Source: Pectinophora gossypiella (taxonomy: Eukaryota > Arthropoda > Insecta > Lepidoptera > Gelechiidae). Taken from it: a stretch of DNA of 64,000 bases. The translations under genes and the position numbers were made by a program. The stretch covers positions 1,203,501-1,267,500 of the forward strand of contig NC_065429.1 in NCBI RefSeq assembly GCF_024362695.1, in the 5' to 3' direction. Shown piece after piece: positions 19,714-31,324 of this stretch; within the stretch, counting starts at the first letter, position 1, and the number at the start of each line of letters is the position of its first letter. The notes under the pieces are model-generated. The model made no database searches and was not told the DNA's origin. It worked only from the letters and a program-made list of their open reading frames with translations.

Positions 19714-21727
19714 CAAAGACCTTGTATAGAATAGACGGAGCATATTTAAGACGAAAGAAAAACATAGGTTTTGTCTTTCGCACTCATATGAGCCGTCATA
19801 AGTTAAAAAGAGATAAATATACTATCGTCGGCACGTCTTTTGTACTCGCGTAACGGGTTTGTTATAGAAACGTGCCTATTGTATATGTTTTTGTATCAAG
19901 ACCACTAGTGCCGTTCCATGTTTTTATCGACATTATTATCGGCTAAATATTTCATGTTAGTCCAAGATCTAAAAATTTATACTTTACAAATTGAATGATT
20001 AATTAAATACAGAAATAACGACCTAGTATTCATATCTGGGTGGGTAGAACCACAAGTAAATTAGTTAAAACGATTTACTTGTTCAACGCAATTATCATCG
20101 ACAAACTTGTTAAAGGTCAATTTAACATTTCTGAATCTATGTCATTTCGCAAGGTGTTATGGCCGAGGAGGTCAGGACGGTCCATCTAGTCCAAATATAC
20201 TATAGTATCATTTTAATATGACATTGCGGCCAGGTTGCTATAAATCACATACCTACCCCGGGAAGAACGCTTTGTTTTGTTTTCGCTCTAAATCATGCTT
20301 GATTCAAAAATATTTTATAACAATTAAATACACGTTTTCTACGTTTTTCATTGACTTGACCGGGAATCGAATCGGCTCTCGATACAAGAAGCAGACGACC
20401 TTCTAGTATATTTCGGGGATTATCTTAATGCGATTAAAGAATAAAAGCAAATACTTCTTTATAAGATTTTTATTCAATATAGTTAGAATACAATGACCAC
20501 GAGGCACTGAACAATTCCGACTTTTGGTGATAAAAAAAATTATTTCCTCTTGTTCACTTTCTTTAGAAGTGTATAGTGTCGGCTCTGGTCGTTATAACTT
20601 TACCTGCAAGAATGGCACATATTAACGTGGAGCACACAAATACACAAGCATTGCATGTTTACACATTGCACATAGAAGGAATAATCACAGGTACTTACAA
20701 AAATAGTTATTTTGTGCAATAGAGAATATTTGTATTGTATTGAAATATTTTTTCCATGCTTATGTAGAATACAAAAACGAAATAGCTGCAAATTCATCTA
20801 TAAACTTATAACTAAACTTAAACTCACCTTATGTGAGATATGTGAGTGAATATTGTTGATACTGCATCTCTATGTAATATTTTTGTTTGGTATCCTGCTC
20901 GATATAAAGCAAGATACATCGAAATGTAATTAGCACAGGCTTAAATAAGGAGAAGGCGTCCTTCAGAAGAGAGAATCATCTCGTTTCATGGTCTGAATCT
21001 AATTGTTTCTTAATTTCTTGTTTCGTAAATTAGGATATTTAGGAAATCTGGAAAATACAATATCTTTATGTAATCTTCATCCAAATCGGAAACAGGTCGA
21101 AAAATAAATTAAACGTGAATAGAATAACACAACATGTAGATGTTACATTCAAACATAATATTATGTTATCGACATCAAAGGACAACACTACTTATAATAC
21201 TTTGGGTACATGATCTGTCAAAGCTGATTAACGTAAAATGTGAAATCAATTATTTGTACAAATGTGACGACTGTGCTGAAAATATGCGTCTGCATCGTGT
21301 TTAGGGCTCAATAAACTTTACAAAAACCAGACCAGGTAATGTATTTCTTGCACACAAACATGTATTATGTGGTCGATAACTTACCCATGGTGAGACATTA
21401 TTTGATCGTTCTCCATTATAACACCCATTCTACTCTCACAACCAATAGCTTCGCAAGCCATGGTTCATAATGAATAACTATTTAACAGATTTTTTATATA
21501 AAAAGTTAAAATAACGTCCCAAAACACCAAAAAACTAACGGCAGGTTTGGTATCCAGCTGGCTACCACAACATCTCAAAACGGTCAACACTGACGTTCTA
21601 GACAGCGGTGTTTGTCTATGTTTGTTTCTTTTTTTCACAGAGATTGTTGCCATAGGGAAGAAAGAGAGCTGTGATAGTTTGATCGTCACTCTAAAATATT
21701 ATCCGTCTATTCTATACAAGGTCTTTG
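19714..21727. mobile_element. hAT-type DNA transposon, 2.0 kb, non-autonomous
   Basis: Perfect terminal inverted repeats caaagaccttgtatagaata plus gacgg at both ends, and a perfect 8-bp target duplication ttctatgt (19706-19713, 21728-21735). The insertion split a MITE-G (19682-19705 and 21736-21858). 8-bp duplications are typical of hAT. No frame longer than about 75 residues is present inside, so no transposase is evident. Confidence 0.85.
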
Positions 21728-22557
21728 TTCTATGTATACACTTTGGCACCATGTCACATTAACTTTTTTGACAAATTGAACTAAGTCTCACTAAACGTCA
21801 AATATGTTAGTGCGACAGAGTCCTAAAGTGGGTACAGTATATTGCTCATGACTGTACCATGAAACCGGGTAACAGTTTGCGAAATAAAACAGCGATATTA
21901 CAAACCACACATTTATTGTAGTCGCATCAAATATCTACATTTGGGGATCTGCCAAATAACGATGGAAGCTCGGACTAACTCATGATCGGGAACATATTCG
22001 CGTGAGGCATCGCATGTTGTGTTGTGTGTGTGTGTGTGTTTGTTGCGTGATTTGCATCGGGTTCCAATCCCAGCTCCGGTAAACCACTACAAAAAGTCAA
22101 AGTATTTATTGCACACCATATGGTACATCCCACTTTATGTGTCAATTCATGTTAGGATCATAGATCATTGATATCACGTGGTTTTCAGGATTTGTGCCCA
22201 GTTGCAAAGTTGCCCAATGGCAATAGGGTCGCCCCTTATTACATGGGTCTTAAACATAGCTGGCGAGGAGTAGCTGTATATACTATACAAGTATAACAAG
22301 TATACACTTCTGCCTACACCTTTGAGGATACACGCGTGATGCTATGTTATGGCATTTCCAGTTTAAAGATAAAGATAAAACTAAGTTCATCAATTAATCA
22401 TATTTTTTTGTTTTAAGTTTACGCGGTTAGTATCACAATTAAAACACATAATAACGGGTTCTTACCGCGTTTAAAGTAGGGATATGAGACTCCCGATATT
22501 TCGGCACTGTTGCAAGTGCCATCATCCTTGATTTAAACGCGGTAAGAATCCGTTATT

Positions 22558-22919
22558 GGAGCTAATTCCTGTAAATACAATCTAATTGTATTTTAAGTTA
22601 TATCTGTCATTTTCTTATCCGCCGAAAAGGAAAGGGACGGGTAATCGACAAGCCTAAAATTTATGGAACACACGTCAATTTTAAGCAAAAATCTAAGTCA
22701 ACCGTCTAAAAATTTTACATCAGTCAAAAACCCGACACAGTTAAGTAGACAGCACGTCAAACGGTTTGCATACCAGCGACGTACCTTTTTGATTCGCCCG
22801 GGTTATTCATTCATTTACTCATTCTTCCTAAAATTAAGAGCTGTGAATCATCCGTCCCTTTCCTTTTCGACGGATATAACTTAAAATAAAATTAGGCGGT
22901 GTCTGCAGGAATCAGGGCC
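22558..22919 (-). mobile_element. MITE-E inside MITE-D
   Basis: ggagctaattcctgtaaata to gcaggaatcagggcc; MITE-D sequence (cgttatt / atatgtgttttaattatg) flanks it. Second independent insertion of E into D in this window. Confidence 0.85.
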
Positions 22920-23721
22920 AATATGTGTTTTAATTATGGTATTTTTTTGACATTGTAACAAATTAATGGATAATTCTGAAATAAAATGATAATTCATAGG
23001 AAAATGCATCCTCTATCTCAAAACATACGATACCCCACGCAACATAATATCTATAATAAATATGTTTTAACTTATATCTAACAATAACATATACTTAAAA
23101 CTAAACAATATTATGTAAAATCTAGAATTTATGTAAATTATAATATACATTATTTTATACAACTATTTAGAAAACGTACATAAAAAGAAGATTTCATAAT
23201 TTTAACAGCTTACTAAAAATATACAAAAGTGAAAAAAACAAAATCGCTTTTTTTTAATCTTTGACTAAGATCACGGACGTTAAAAAATCGTGCACGTTTC
23301 TTTCTCTGCCTGCCCCAAAAGGGATTATGGGCGTGAATATGTAACAGTTATTCAGAGATCAAAGGTCATAGTTTTATATGTTAGTCGAAAAGAGTAAAAA
23401 ACATCTGCTAAGCCGATTTTCATACGGTTTTTATTTTTATCCCCGTGTTCTAAGATATCCACTCGCCTCTTCCTCCACTGGACTCTGCCTCAGCTGAGCA
23501 TTTTGGTATTTCAAGTTGACATTTACGTCAAGGACTTTACTCACTGGAGTCGAGCATATCACACTGTGGCGGACCCAACTAGTTGGCCACCTAGTTCCGC
23601 CCACATGCAACAGATGGCGCCACATGCAATAATGCAGTCTTCAACCAGTCGTGAAACGCGATATCGAAGTTTACACAGCAAGACGCATATACGTATATAT
23701 ATACATAATCGTGGTGTTTTT

Positions 23722-23980
23722 ATTGACGTGACTTATTGTAGATTTGCCGCAGATGGCATTAACTACTTGGCTGGACAAATGGGGAGCGCTGAGGGCTCTC
23801 ACCCGGTACAACGTTTAAGACAACAGACCTGAGGGTGCCCAGTTGTGCGCGAACCTCGGCTCAGGGCGTCGTCTGAGAGGAATATATTTGAAAGAATTAA
23901 TCGACCAGTGGGCCCATCGCGATAATCGCCGAATGAGGGAAATCGTCGACAACGGCGGCGGGGTCGGTATCGGGGTTTTG
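23722..23980 (-). mobile_element. Second copy of the poly(A)-tailed element
   Basis: gacgtgacttattgtagatt to gtcggtatcgggg; same family as 4160-4422. Fragments also lie at 3015-3095, 6527-6585, 8035-8145 and 62345-62380. Confidence 0.75.
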
Positions 23981-24220
23981 AAGTGCTTGTTGCCGCGAGC
24001 TGATTAGCCGCCTCTATAGCTAGAGTCGTCAGGAGTAAACATCTTAGAATACAGGGTGTTCATGTTCGCAATCGAATCGTTTATAGCATATAATACCATC
24101 TCTATGCAACTTTCTTGTACCCATACAATAACCATTTTTAGCACCGCCTGATATTACCATTTCTTTGTTCAATAAATTATTTTTAAATTAAGCCATATTT
24201 AAGACAACTGGGGACTGTGG

Positions 24221-24440
24221 TGGCTCAGTTGGGATAACACCTCTCACTGTGAGGTCGCAGATTCAAATCCCACTACCAACCTAAACAATTTCCGAATTTC
24301 TTTTCGAATTCATGTTTGGATTATCATGAAACCCACATTCCCGAGAAATTTGTTAGGAAGGTATGTGACCTAACCTGTATTAGGCTGTGAACAGCATTAT
24401 ATTGCGTCTATAGGTCAAATGTATGTAACAAAACTGGAAG
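24221..24440 (+). mobile_element. Another tRNA-derived SINE
   Basis: tRNA-like head ggtggctcagttgggataac, then gcagattcaaatcccacta, followed by a body (cgaattcatgtttgg, atgtgacctaacctgtattagg) that recurs at 37498-37640. The repeated body makes it a SINE rather than a tRNA gene. Confidence 0.65.
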
Positions 24441-25367
24441 AGGTTTCTCTTGGAGATAGGTTCACCTTTACATGTATGTCGCCCTGTAGTTCGAATTAAA
24501 TACCCCACAAGAATATAGACAAAAATATGACGTAATTTTAAAATACCTACTTTACGTTACACGTTCAAAACCACACATCTAAGATATATATTTTTTTTAA
24601 TTTTTCTCTCAGAAAATACATCTTTGTTCTTAATTCAAACCCACAAACTACTTTCTACTACAAACACTTAATATTCTTTTTTCTTTTCTATCTTTTAATT
24701 TTTTCTCAAAATACCCTCACTTTCGAAATTTACAGAGTCCCACAAAAATCATTAGAAAAACAATACTTTTGACACATAATTATATCAAACCATTTAATAA
24801 TCTTTAATCGTTTTCTCTGTAATAGTACTGACGGGTGTATCATTATTGGAGATCTACCCCTCTGCCTACCCCTTCGGGGGTGTAGGCGTGATGCTATGTT
24901 ATTTTCCATAGCCGAACATTTTATTCAAGCGTTGGGCTGGCTTTCCCTTCGCGGGTTGGAAGGTCAGACAGGCAGTCGCTTCTGTAAAAAACCGGACCTG
25001 TCAAATCTTCAGGTTAGGTAAGCGGACCCTGTGACAAACGGGATAATACTAGACGACGAAGATCATTTGAAAAATGAGGTCTAAGGGGGAACACGTTTAC
25101 CTAGCAAATGCCTATTTATTGCTCGAGACGCGTTAGTATGACAAGCTGTTCCTATCATTGTAATGAAAAGTTATTTTAAGAATTGTAATTGTACTCCCTT
25201 CCTGGACTTTTAACCCGTTATTATTATTGCGTATGGCAGACAAAAATAAAATATACTGCGTGGATCATATATCCAGCTTAAGCTCCCCTAACCAAGTCTA
25301 CCCAAGTAAGTAACCAAGTCAAGTTTTAACCCGTTAAATTATTTTGTAATCATAATTCATCATCATC

Positions 25368-25600
25368 AATTTAAGAGCCACGCTCTTGTCGGTGTAGCAT
25401 TCTCCATTCTTATCTATCAAAGGTCGATACTTTCGCTTCATAAGACTCGACGTTCGCCTTCCCTTTAATCTGTTCCATGTAAGCTCTGTCTTCCCCTTCC
25501 CCTCTTTCCTTGTATTTTTTTTAATAAATTCGTCGTGTCTTACTAAGTGTCCAATCAACTTGCCTCTTCTGTCCTTATTAACCAAAAAACATATTTAATC
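25368..25600 (-). pseudogene. Second retrotransposon C-terminal fragment, copy
   Basis: tttaagagccacgctcttgt to caacttgcctcttctgtcc; degenerate reading frame. Confidence 0.6.
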
Positions 25601-26699
25601 ATAGTTAATCATAATTATGACAAGTATTTCAAAAATCACAATAATTATTGCTTAAAATGTAAAAAGAAATAAAAATAACGCCGATTAACAATATATTTAT
25701 GTAAAAGATTAGTTATTTCATATAAAGATAATATAATAATAGAAAAAAAAGTAATTCTATTTACAAAGTTCATAAACCAGTTTGAGTAAGGTTTCTGCTA
25801 CGATATAACAAAATATATTTTATATTTTTTATCACTATCATTGTCTACCCCGGAAGAGGAGCAGCGTGAAGAAAAATCGTCGTCAACGTAAAATATATTT
25901 CATTTTGATAAAATCTACTTTTAAATTCATGTTTTTAAAGACACGTGGTCTTTTAAACATCACGCCGTGTTCCCTTCCAGGGTTGATATAAATGGTTAGA
26001 TGGTTATAAATTAAATATAGTTTAATTTACTTACCGCCTTACCAATAACTTATAAACAAGCCGGTTATTTAAGTATTTGACAGCTAATGGTTCCATAGGC
26101 TATTCGACACGTCAAAACGAAAGTGAGGTCATCAATAAAAGCGGTCAAACGTCGTACTCATTGTTACTTAATTCATCTATATTTTGTATTAAGTGACGTG
26201 GTTTTGAAATAGACAATTTTCAAATGTGGGAGCGTGCTGGACGGGGGCGAATTGGAATGGGTGCCTAATGGAAACACCCAACTTGAACCTAGTCAAGTGA
26301 GATATTTTTTACGAAACATCAAAACGGAAGTTTTCTTTGCAGTTTGTATGGAAATACCATCCTGTGACGTCATCAATAAAGGCGGTCAAACATCGTACTC
26401 ATCAATCAATCATTTTTTATTTGCCAGAATACAATTTACATAAGATGGTATAGTATTACAGTATGTCATAGTATTCAACCTTAACTAGGCATGCAAATAT
26501 ACCGTCACTTAATTCGTAGTTAAAATTCGAGAATAAGTCGAAAAGTAAAATGAGATTGATTTTTGAACGTCATAGACTGGCTTCTATTTCTAGATTAGCA
26601 TTTTATAATTTACCATTGACTCGGTCAAATACCCAGTTTCGCATTCGATTTAATTTTGCATTGCTGTAAAATATTTAAACACATGTTCATTGCTTACTT

Positions 26700-27010
26700 A
26701 TTTAGTTTGTTAGTGACATCGTAACGAATACTTGAATACTCGGAAAATTTATGAGAATTTATGTTTCATTACTTTCAGTTCCATACGTTTGCGACGGAAA
26801 AATACACTCAGGGTGGTATTAATAAACGAATCTCAGCTTAGACTGCGCTCAAGATCATGCTCAAGTCTCCGTTTTTATATGAGAACTGTCACATTGACAT
26901 GATCTTGAGGGCAGTCTCGAAGCTGAGATTAGTTTATTGATACCACCCTCAGAATCATAGTCTGAATCATCCCTCAAAGTTTGTCGTTACGTTGTCACTG
27001 CCACCCTGTA
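26700..27010. mobile_element. MITE-F with a nested MITE
   Basis: MITE-F arms flank a second element, 26812-26948, with inverted ends gggtggtattaataaacgaa / gtttattgataccaccc. Confidence 0.7.
26812..26948. mobile_element. 137-bp MITE nested in MITE-F
   Basis: Ends gggtggtattaataaacgaa and its imperfect inverse, with an internal aatctcagctt/aagctgagatt pair. No coding capacity. Confidence 0.7.
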
Positions 27011-27113
27011 TTGCTAAGGCGGCATGCAACTTTAGTTGGTTGACAGAACCTTCAACATACGCCGTAATTTGTTCTCAAGCGCTAAGCTTCACTTATATCT
27101 AACTTCGAAATAT

Positions 27114-27261
27114 ACGGTCGCGAGCATTAATATGTATACACTTTGGTACCACGTCACATTAACTTTTTTGACAAATTGAACTGTAAGTCTCACTAAATAT
27201 CAAATATGTTAGTCCGACAGAGTCCTAAAGTGCGTACATTATATTGCTCATGACTGTACTT
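27114..27261. mobile_element. MITE-G (~147 bp, mariner-like)
   Basis: tacggtcgcgagcattaata to tattgctcatgactgta: imperfect inverted ends flanked by TA. Other copies: 4082-4506 (split), 6955-7110, 28030-28177, 33101-33245, 34732-35332 (split), 59631-59780. Confidence 0.75.
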
Positions 27262-27264
27262 ACA

Positions 27265-27412
27265 CAGGGTGTTAGTGACATCATATCGAAAACTTTGAGG
27301 GATGATTGAGACCATGATTCTGAGTTGTCAAGACTTCACATCAACTCAGAATCATGGTCTGATATTCTGAATCATCCCCCTCAGTGTTCGTTACAGTGCT
27401 ACTGACACCCAT
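27265..27412. mobile_element. MITE-F, short copy
   Basis: acagggtgttagtgacatca to cagtgctactgacaccc; the loop is much reduced. Confidence 0.7.
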
Positions 27413-27448
27413 ACGTACTTGTATGGCTAGATGCAGTATTTGTACGGG

Positions 27449-27668
27449 GTGTAAGTGACATCGTAACGAATACTGAGGGGGATGATTCAGCTTATTATTC
27501 TGAGTTAATATCAAGTAGAATTTTCTATCACAAAAGTATAGAATTGCAAATAATTAAAAAACAGAAAGTACATGAATTTTGCGACGGAAAATTCCACTTG
27601 ATATTAACTCAGAGTTATGGTCTGAATCATCCCCCTGAGTATTCGTTACGATGTCACTAACACCTCGT
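27449..27668. mobile_element. MITE-F copy
   Basis: acggggtgtaagtgacatcg to cgatgtcactaacacctcgt. Confidence 0.75.
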
Positions 27669-28029
27669 ATATTCCATTTCACTCAAACCTATTGACAATA
27701 TAATCGGTTAAAAACAATAAACATTAAACACACAATACATGTTCAACTCGGCAAACGAAAATATTAAAAGTATAATGTAACTTTTTCGTAAAATCCATAA
27801 ATGCAATTATGATGGCAAAAAAACAAATATTATATTTAGGATAACAACGATCGAGATTTGAGTTTATTTTTTTTTTGTATGAGATATTAAGTTTTCAATA
27901 CAATACCCTTTTTGTTCACTTCGCTTGCAAGTGTATAAATTCCTACCTACATATTATTTATTTATTGTATTTTGTTCAAGCATGATATTATGTTACAAAT
28001 TCGAAGCAACGATGGTCAATACTAGTGTA

Positions 28030-28177
28030 CAGTCATGAGCAATATAATGTAGGTACCCACTCTAGGACTCTGTCGCACTAACATATTTGACATTATTGAG
28101 ACTTACAGTTCAATTTGTCAAAAAAGTTAATGTGACATGGTACCAAAGTGTATACATATTAATGCTCGTGACAGTAC
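28030..28177. mobile_element. MITE-G copy
   Basis: tacagtcatgagcaatataa to attaatgctcgtgacagta. Confidence 0.75.
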
Positions 28178-28441
28178 GGACAAACCAAAGTTGGTTTTTG
28201 TTGCAGCGTCAACTGTAAAAAAAATTATGTACTGTACTTATTTTTAATAAATAAAACAAAGCTCACGATATCCCAATTGGGGTAGTCAGAGGTACATCCA
28301 TCGCAAGGTGAACTAACTTAACTAAATACCCACACCTCACCGAGCGCGTTAGATCAACGTAAGGGGGCGTATCGCCGTCTATAATGGTCGAGCCGACTGT
28401 GTTAGTGAAAATTGCACATAATATAAATTAATAACTCATTA

Positions 28442-28588
28442 GGCGATTCTCACACTGCCCCGCATGATGCATCGTAGCGCGTGGATGCGTGTTCTTCCGT
28501 CGCTTGTAAGCATCTCCGTTTGTATAGAAAACACGCACGGTCTAACACACAGAAAATGCATCCACGCGCGGGCAGTGTGAGAATCGCC
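28442..28588. mobile_element. Harbinger-like MITE with TTA duplication
   Basis: ggcgattctcacactgccc and its inverse, flanked by TTA on both sides. A 3-bp TWA target is typical of PIF/Harbinger. Confidence 0.75.
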
Positions 28589-29164
28589 TTAGCGCAAGTT
28601 CGGCACCGGGGTTCGAACTTCGAACCTGTTCGAATCCACGAAGGACGAAAAACGTTTTCTTTTTTCTATTTAACTTATTTATGAATATAAATCTAGAAAA
28701 ACTTAATAAGTGCGACATTTTATCACGTTTTATAGAAATAGTTTATTTTATTTTTTTCTATGACATCACAGTGTGCTTTTTCATCATGGTAGTAGTTTTA
28801 CAGCTAGTTACATAATATGTAATTTAATTTTTGACGTTCAAAAAGCGCTAACTTTGTAAGCCAATTTTGAAAAAAGAAGTATTTTTGAATTTTTTTTTAA
28901 TAGGGTGAATATCAAAATTTGTCAAGTTTGGTGGCGACTGTCATATAATTTTTTCGCGAAAAATTGGGGAAATTGGGAATTGAAAAATTCCTTTTTCACG
29001 TCGGAACCGAGGATCCTTTTGGTACTTTTTCATGTCGGAACCCAATTTTTCACGAAAAAATAATATGAAATTTCGCCACCAAACTTGAAATTTTGAGATT
29101 CACCCAATACAAATAGTGATTTCGTGTTTTGACGTTGAGAAAAAGGAATTGATTTGACTAGTTG

Positions 29165-29250
29165 GAAACTAGCCTATTCTATTTGCTTCGAATCCTGATA
29201 AACTTCTCTTGCTTCCTCCACATTCATCAATCGTTTCATACACCTATTCA
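29165..29250 (-). pseudogene. RTE-type fragment, short
   Basis: cttctcttgcttcctccaca and cattcatcaatcgtttcata match the same family. Confidence 0.6.
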
Positions 29251-29455
29251 AGTGTGGAGGTAAATAACCAGTTAAAATTCAGATGACTTGTACTGCTCAC
29301 CCGTTAGGGACTATGGCCGCGTTGGTATGTCAAACTTAATACCTCATACATTTTTCATACCAGACTAGAATATCCTTGTTCTGATTATAAAACTTACGGG
29401 AACAACGTTAATGAAAAATCAATACACTAAAATTATGTACTTACTGGTGCTAATT

Positions 29456-29821
29456 CCTGTAAATACCATCTAATTTTATTTTAAGTTATATCTGTCATTT
29501 TCTTATCCGCCGAAAAGGAAAGGGACGGGTAATCGACAAGCATAAAATTTATGGAACACACGTCAATTTTAAGCACAAATCTAAAACAAGCCTATAAAAA
29601 AATTGCATTGGCTAATAACCCGACAGAATTAAGTTGACACACGTCAAACAGTTTGCATACCAGCGAGATACCTTTTTGATTCGCCCGCGTTATTCATTCA
29701 TTTACTCATTCTTCCTAAAATTAAGAGCTGTGAATCATCCGTCCCTTTCCTTTTCGACGGATATGAAAATGACGGATATAACTTAAAATAAAATTAGGCG
29801 GTGTCTGCAGGAATCGGGGCC
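29456..29821 (-). mobile_element. MITE-E copy
   Basis: ggtgctaattcctgtaaata to gcaggaatcggggcc, full length with internal divergence. Confidence 0.85.
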
Positions 29822-29920
29822 AGTATCGTTATAAAACCACTATTCAAAACTCATACAGAAATAATCCATTGGTTTGAGCTACTCTTAATATAATCTTAAA
29901 CTGTATTATTATATTTATAC

Positions 29921-30232
29921 AGGGTGTTACTGATACCGTAACGAAAAAAATAGAACGTCATTTTCATTGTACTAAAAACTAAAGTTAGCGTTAAGTTTAT
30001 ATATACTGCGCCGCAATGTAAATCGAACAACGCGAAAAGTCGCTGAACTGTTCGCGTTGTTCGATTTACATTGACGGCAATCAATAATTTTTACATTTTT
30101 TATTTTAAATTTAGATTCTATGCAGCTTAAAGCATAAAATTTTCATGAAATTTCCGACAAGATATTCCACTTGATATCAACTCAGAATCATCCCCCAAGT
30201 TTTCGTTACGATGTCACTAACACACACTGTAC
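29921..30232. mobile_element. MITE-F, diverged, with an internal palindrome
   Basis: Ends acagggtgttactgataccg and gatgtcactaacacacac. The middle holds an inverted pair around gttcgatttacatt. Confidence 0.6.
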
Positions 30233-30838
30233 TTATTATAAACTTTTGAGTGATGCATTCTTGACTCGATTCTGAAATTATAAATATGTTTATATTAATC
30301 AGCCGGTAGTAACTGATATAAAAACAACGGTCCACGCGCAGCCACGATTCAAGTCTAAACTATGTTCGAGGGGGAGTGAGGTGAACCTAGCTCAGAAGCG
30401 GGCGGGGGGCAGAGAGTTGGCTTATATTCCTACTCCCACCCAACTCGCTCGAGATCGTAGTTACCATGATTACGCCCTACCCATTTCGCTATAAAAAACA
30501 ATAGCAACCTTGACACCAGGGTTGTCCACCTCACAACCCACACGAGAGAAAATTCGCTATTAGACTATACGATCCTGATCTTATTACTATTTTATTACTA
30601 CGTATAGAACGGCAACTCTCCGCTCCCCACCAGCGACTGAGCTAGGTTTACCTCACCCCCTCGGTCTTTAGTCTTCAATCGTATGACGTCAGACGTCACA
30701 CACACAGATGCGCGTGTACGATAACGTCAATGTGTGGTGTCTGTGTAAAACGAGGTGTTTTGTATGAAGTGGCCAGGGTGTGGTTTGACGCATCGCGCAG
30801 GATGGATTGGTAAATGTCAACCGCTTAAGGACCGCTTT

Positions 30839-31127
30839 GAGGAGCTCGGTGGCGCAGCGGTAAACGCGCTCGGTCTGCCATTGTTGAAGTTAAGCAACTT
30901 TCGCAAAGGCCGGTCTTAGGATGGGTGACCACAAAAAAAAGTTTTCATCTCGAGCTCCTCCGTGCTTCGGAAGGCACGTTAAGCCGTTGGTCCCGGCTGC
31001 ATTAGCAGTCGTTAATAACCACCAATCCGAACTGGGCCCGCGTGATGGTTTAAGGCCCAATCTCCCTATCCATCCATAGGGAAGGCCCGTGCCCCAACAG
31101 TGGGGACGTTAATGGGCTGATGATGAC
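30839..31127 (+). mobile_element. SINE-C copy 2 with probable target duplication
   Basis: Nearly identical to the copy at 206-490. The 10-base accgcttaag occurs just before it (30820-30829) and directly after it (31126-31135), a probable target-site duplication, with a few extra bases on the left. It lies in the Smox 3' region. Confidence 0.85.
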
Positions 31128-31200
31128 CGCTTAAGATTGAGTTTTTTGGGGAGTTGATGGAGTGTCCAGGGTGTGGCTGGTGAGGTACGTACCGTGTTGT

Positions 31201-31324
31201 CTAAGACATGGAGGAGCACGGCAGGCGCGGCGAGCCCATCTGCGTGAGCACGCGGTCCAGCCACTGCAGCGGCCCGTTGAGGTGCAGCTCGATCCAGCAC
31301 GGGGTCGAGGTCACCGTCTGCCGC
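31201..31324 (-). CDS. Smox: Smox terminal exon 11 (SSMS)
   Basis: Encodes RQTVTSTPCWIELHLNGPLQ, then WLDRVLTQMGSPRLPCSSMS and TAG. The final SSMS is the receptor-phosphorylated SSxS motif. A SINE begins about 65 bp after the stop, within the presumed 3' UTR. Confidence 0.97.

Larger units (their letters stand above)
13413..31200. other. Intergenic region, no convincing gene
   Basis: Lies between the convergent ends of Rbcn-3B and Smox. Open frames are under 95 residues and none resembles a host protein. Most of it is the elements listed; the stretches at 22980-23250, 24450-24830, 25600-26250 and 27700-28000 are plain AT-rich DNA in which I see nothing. Confidence 0.6.

Noticed and set aside
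23437..23832. 109-residue frame and a possible LTR (gcggacccaactagttggcc)
   Set aside because: No coding similarity, and no second copy in the window to establish an LTR.
24221..24295. A tRNA gene
   Set aside because: tRNA-like boxes are present, but the downstream body recurs at 37498; the head is a SINE promoter. The same holds for all SINE-A and SINE-B heads.
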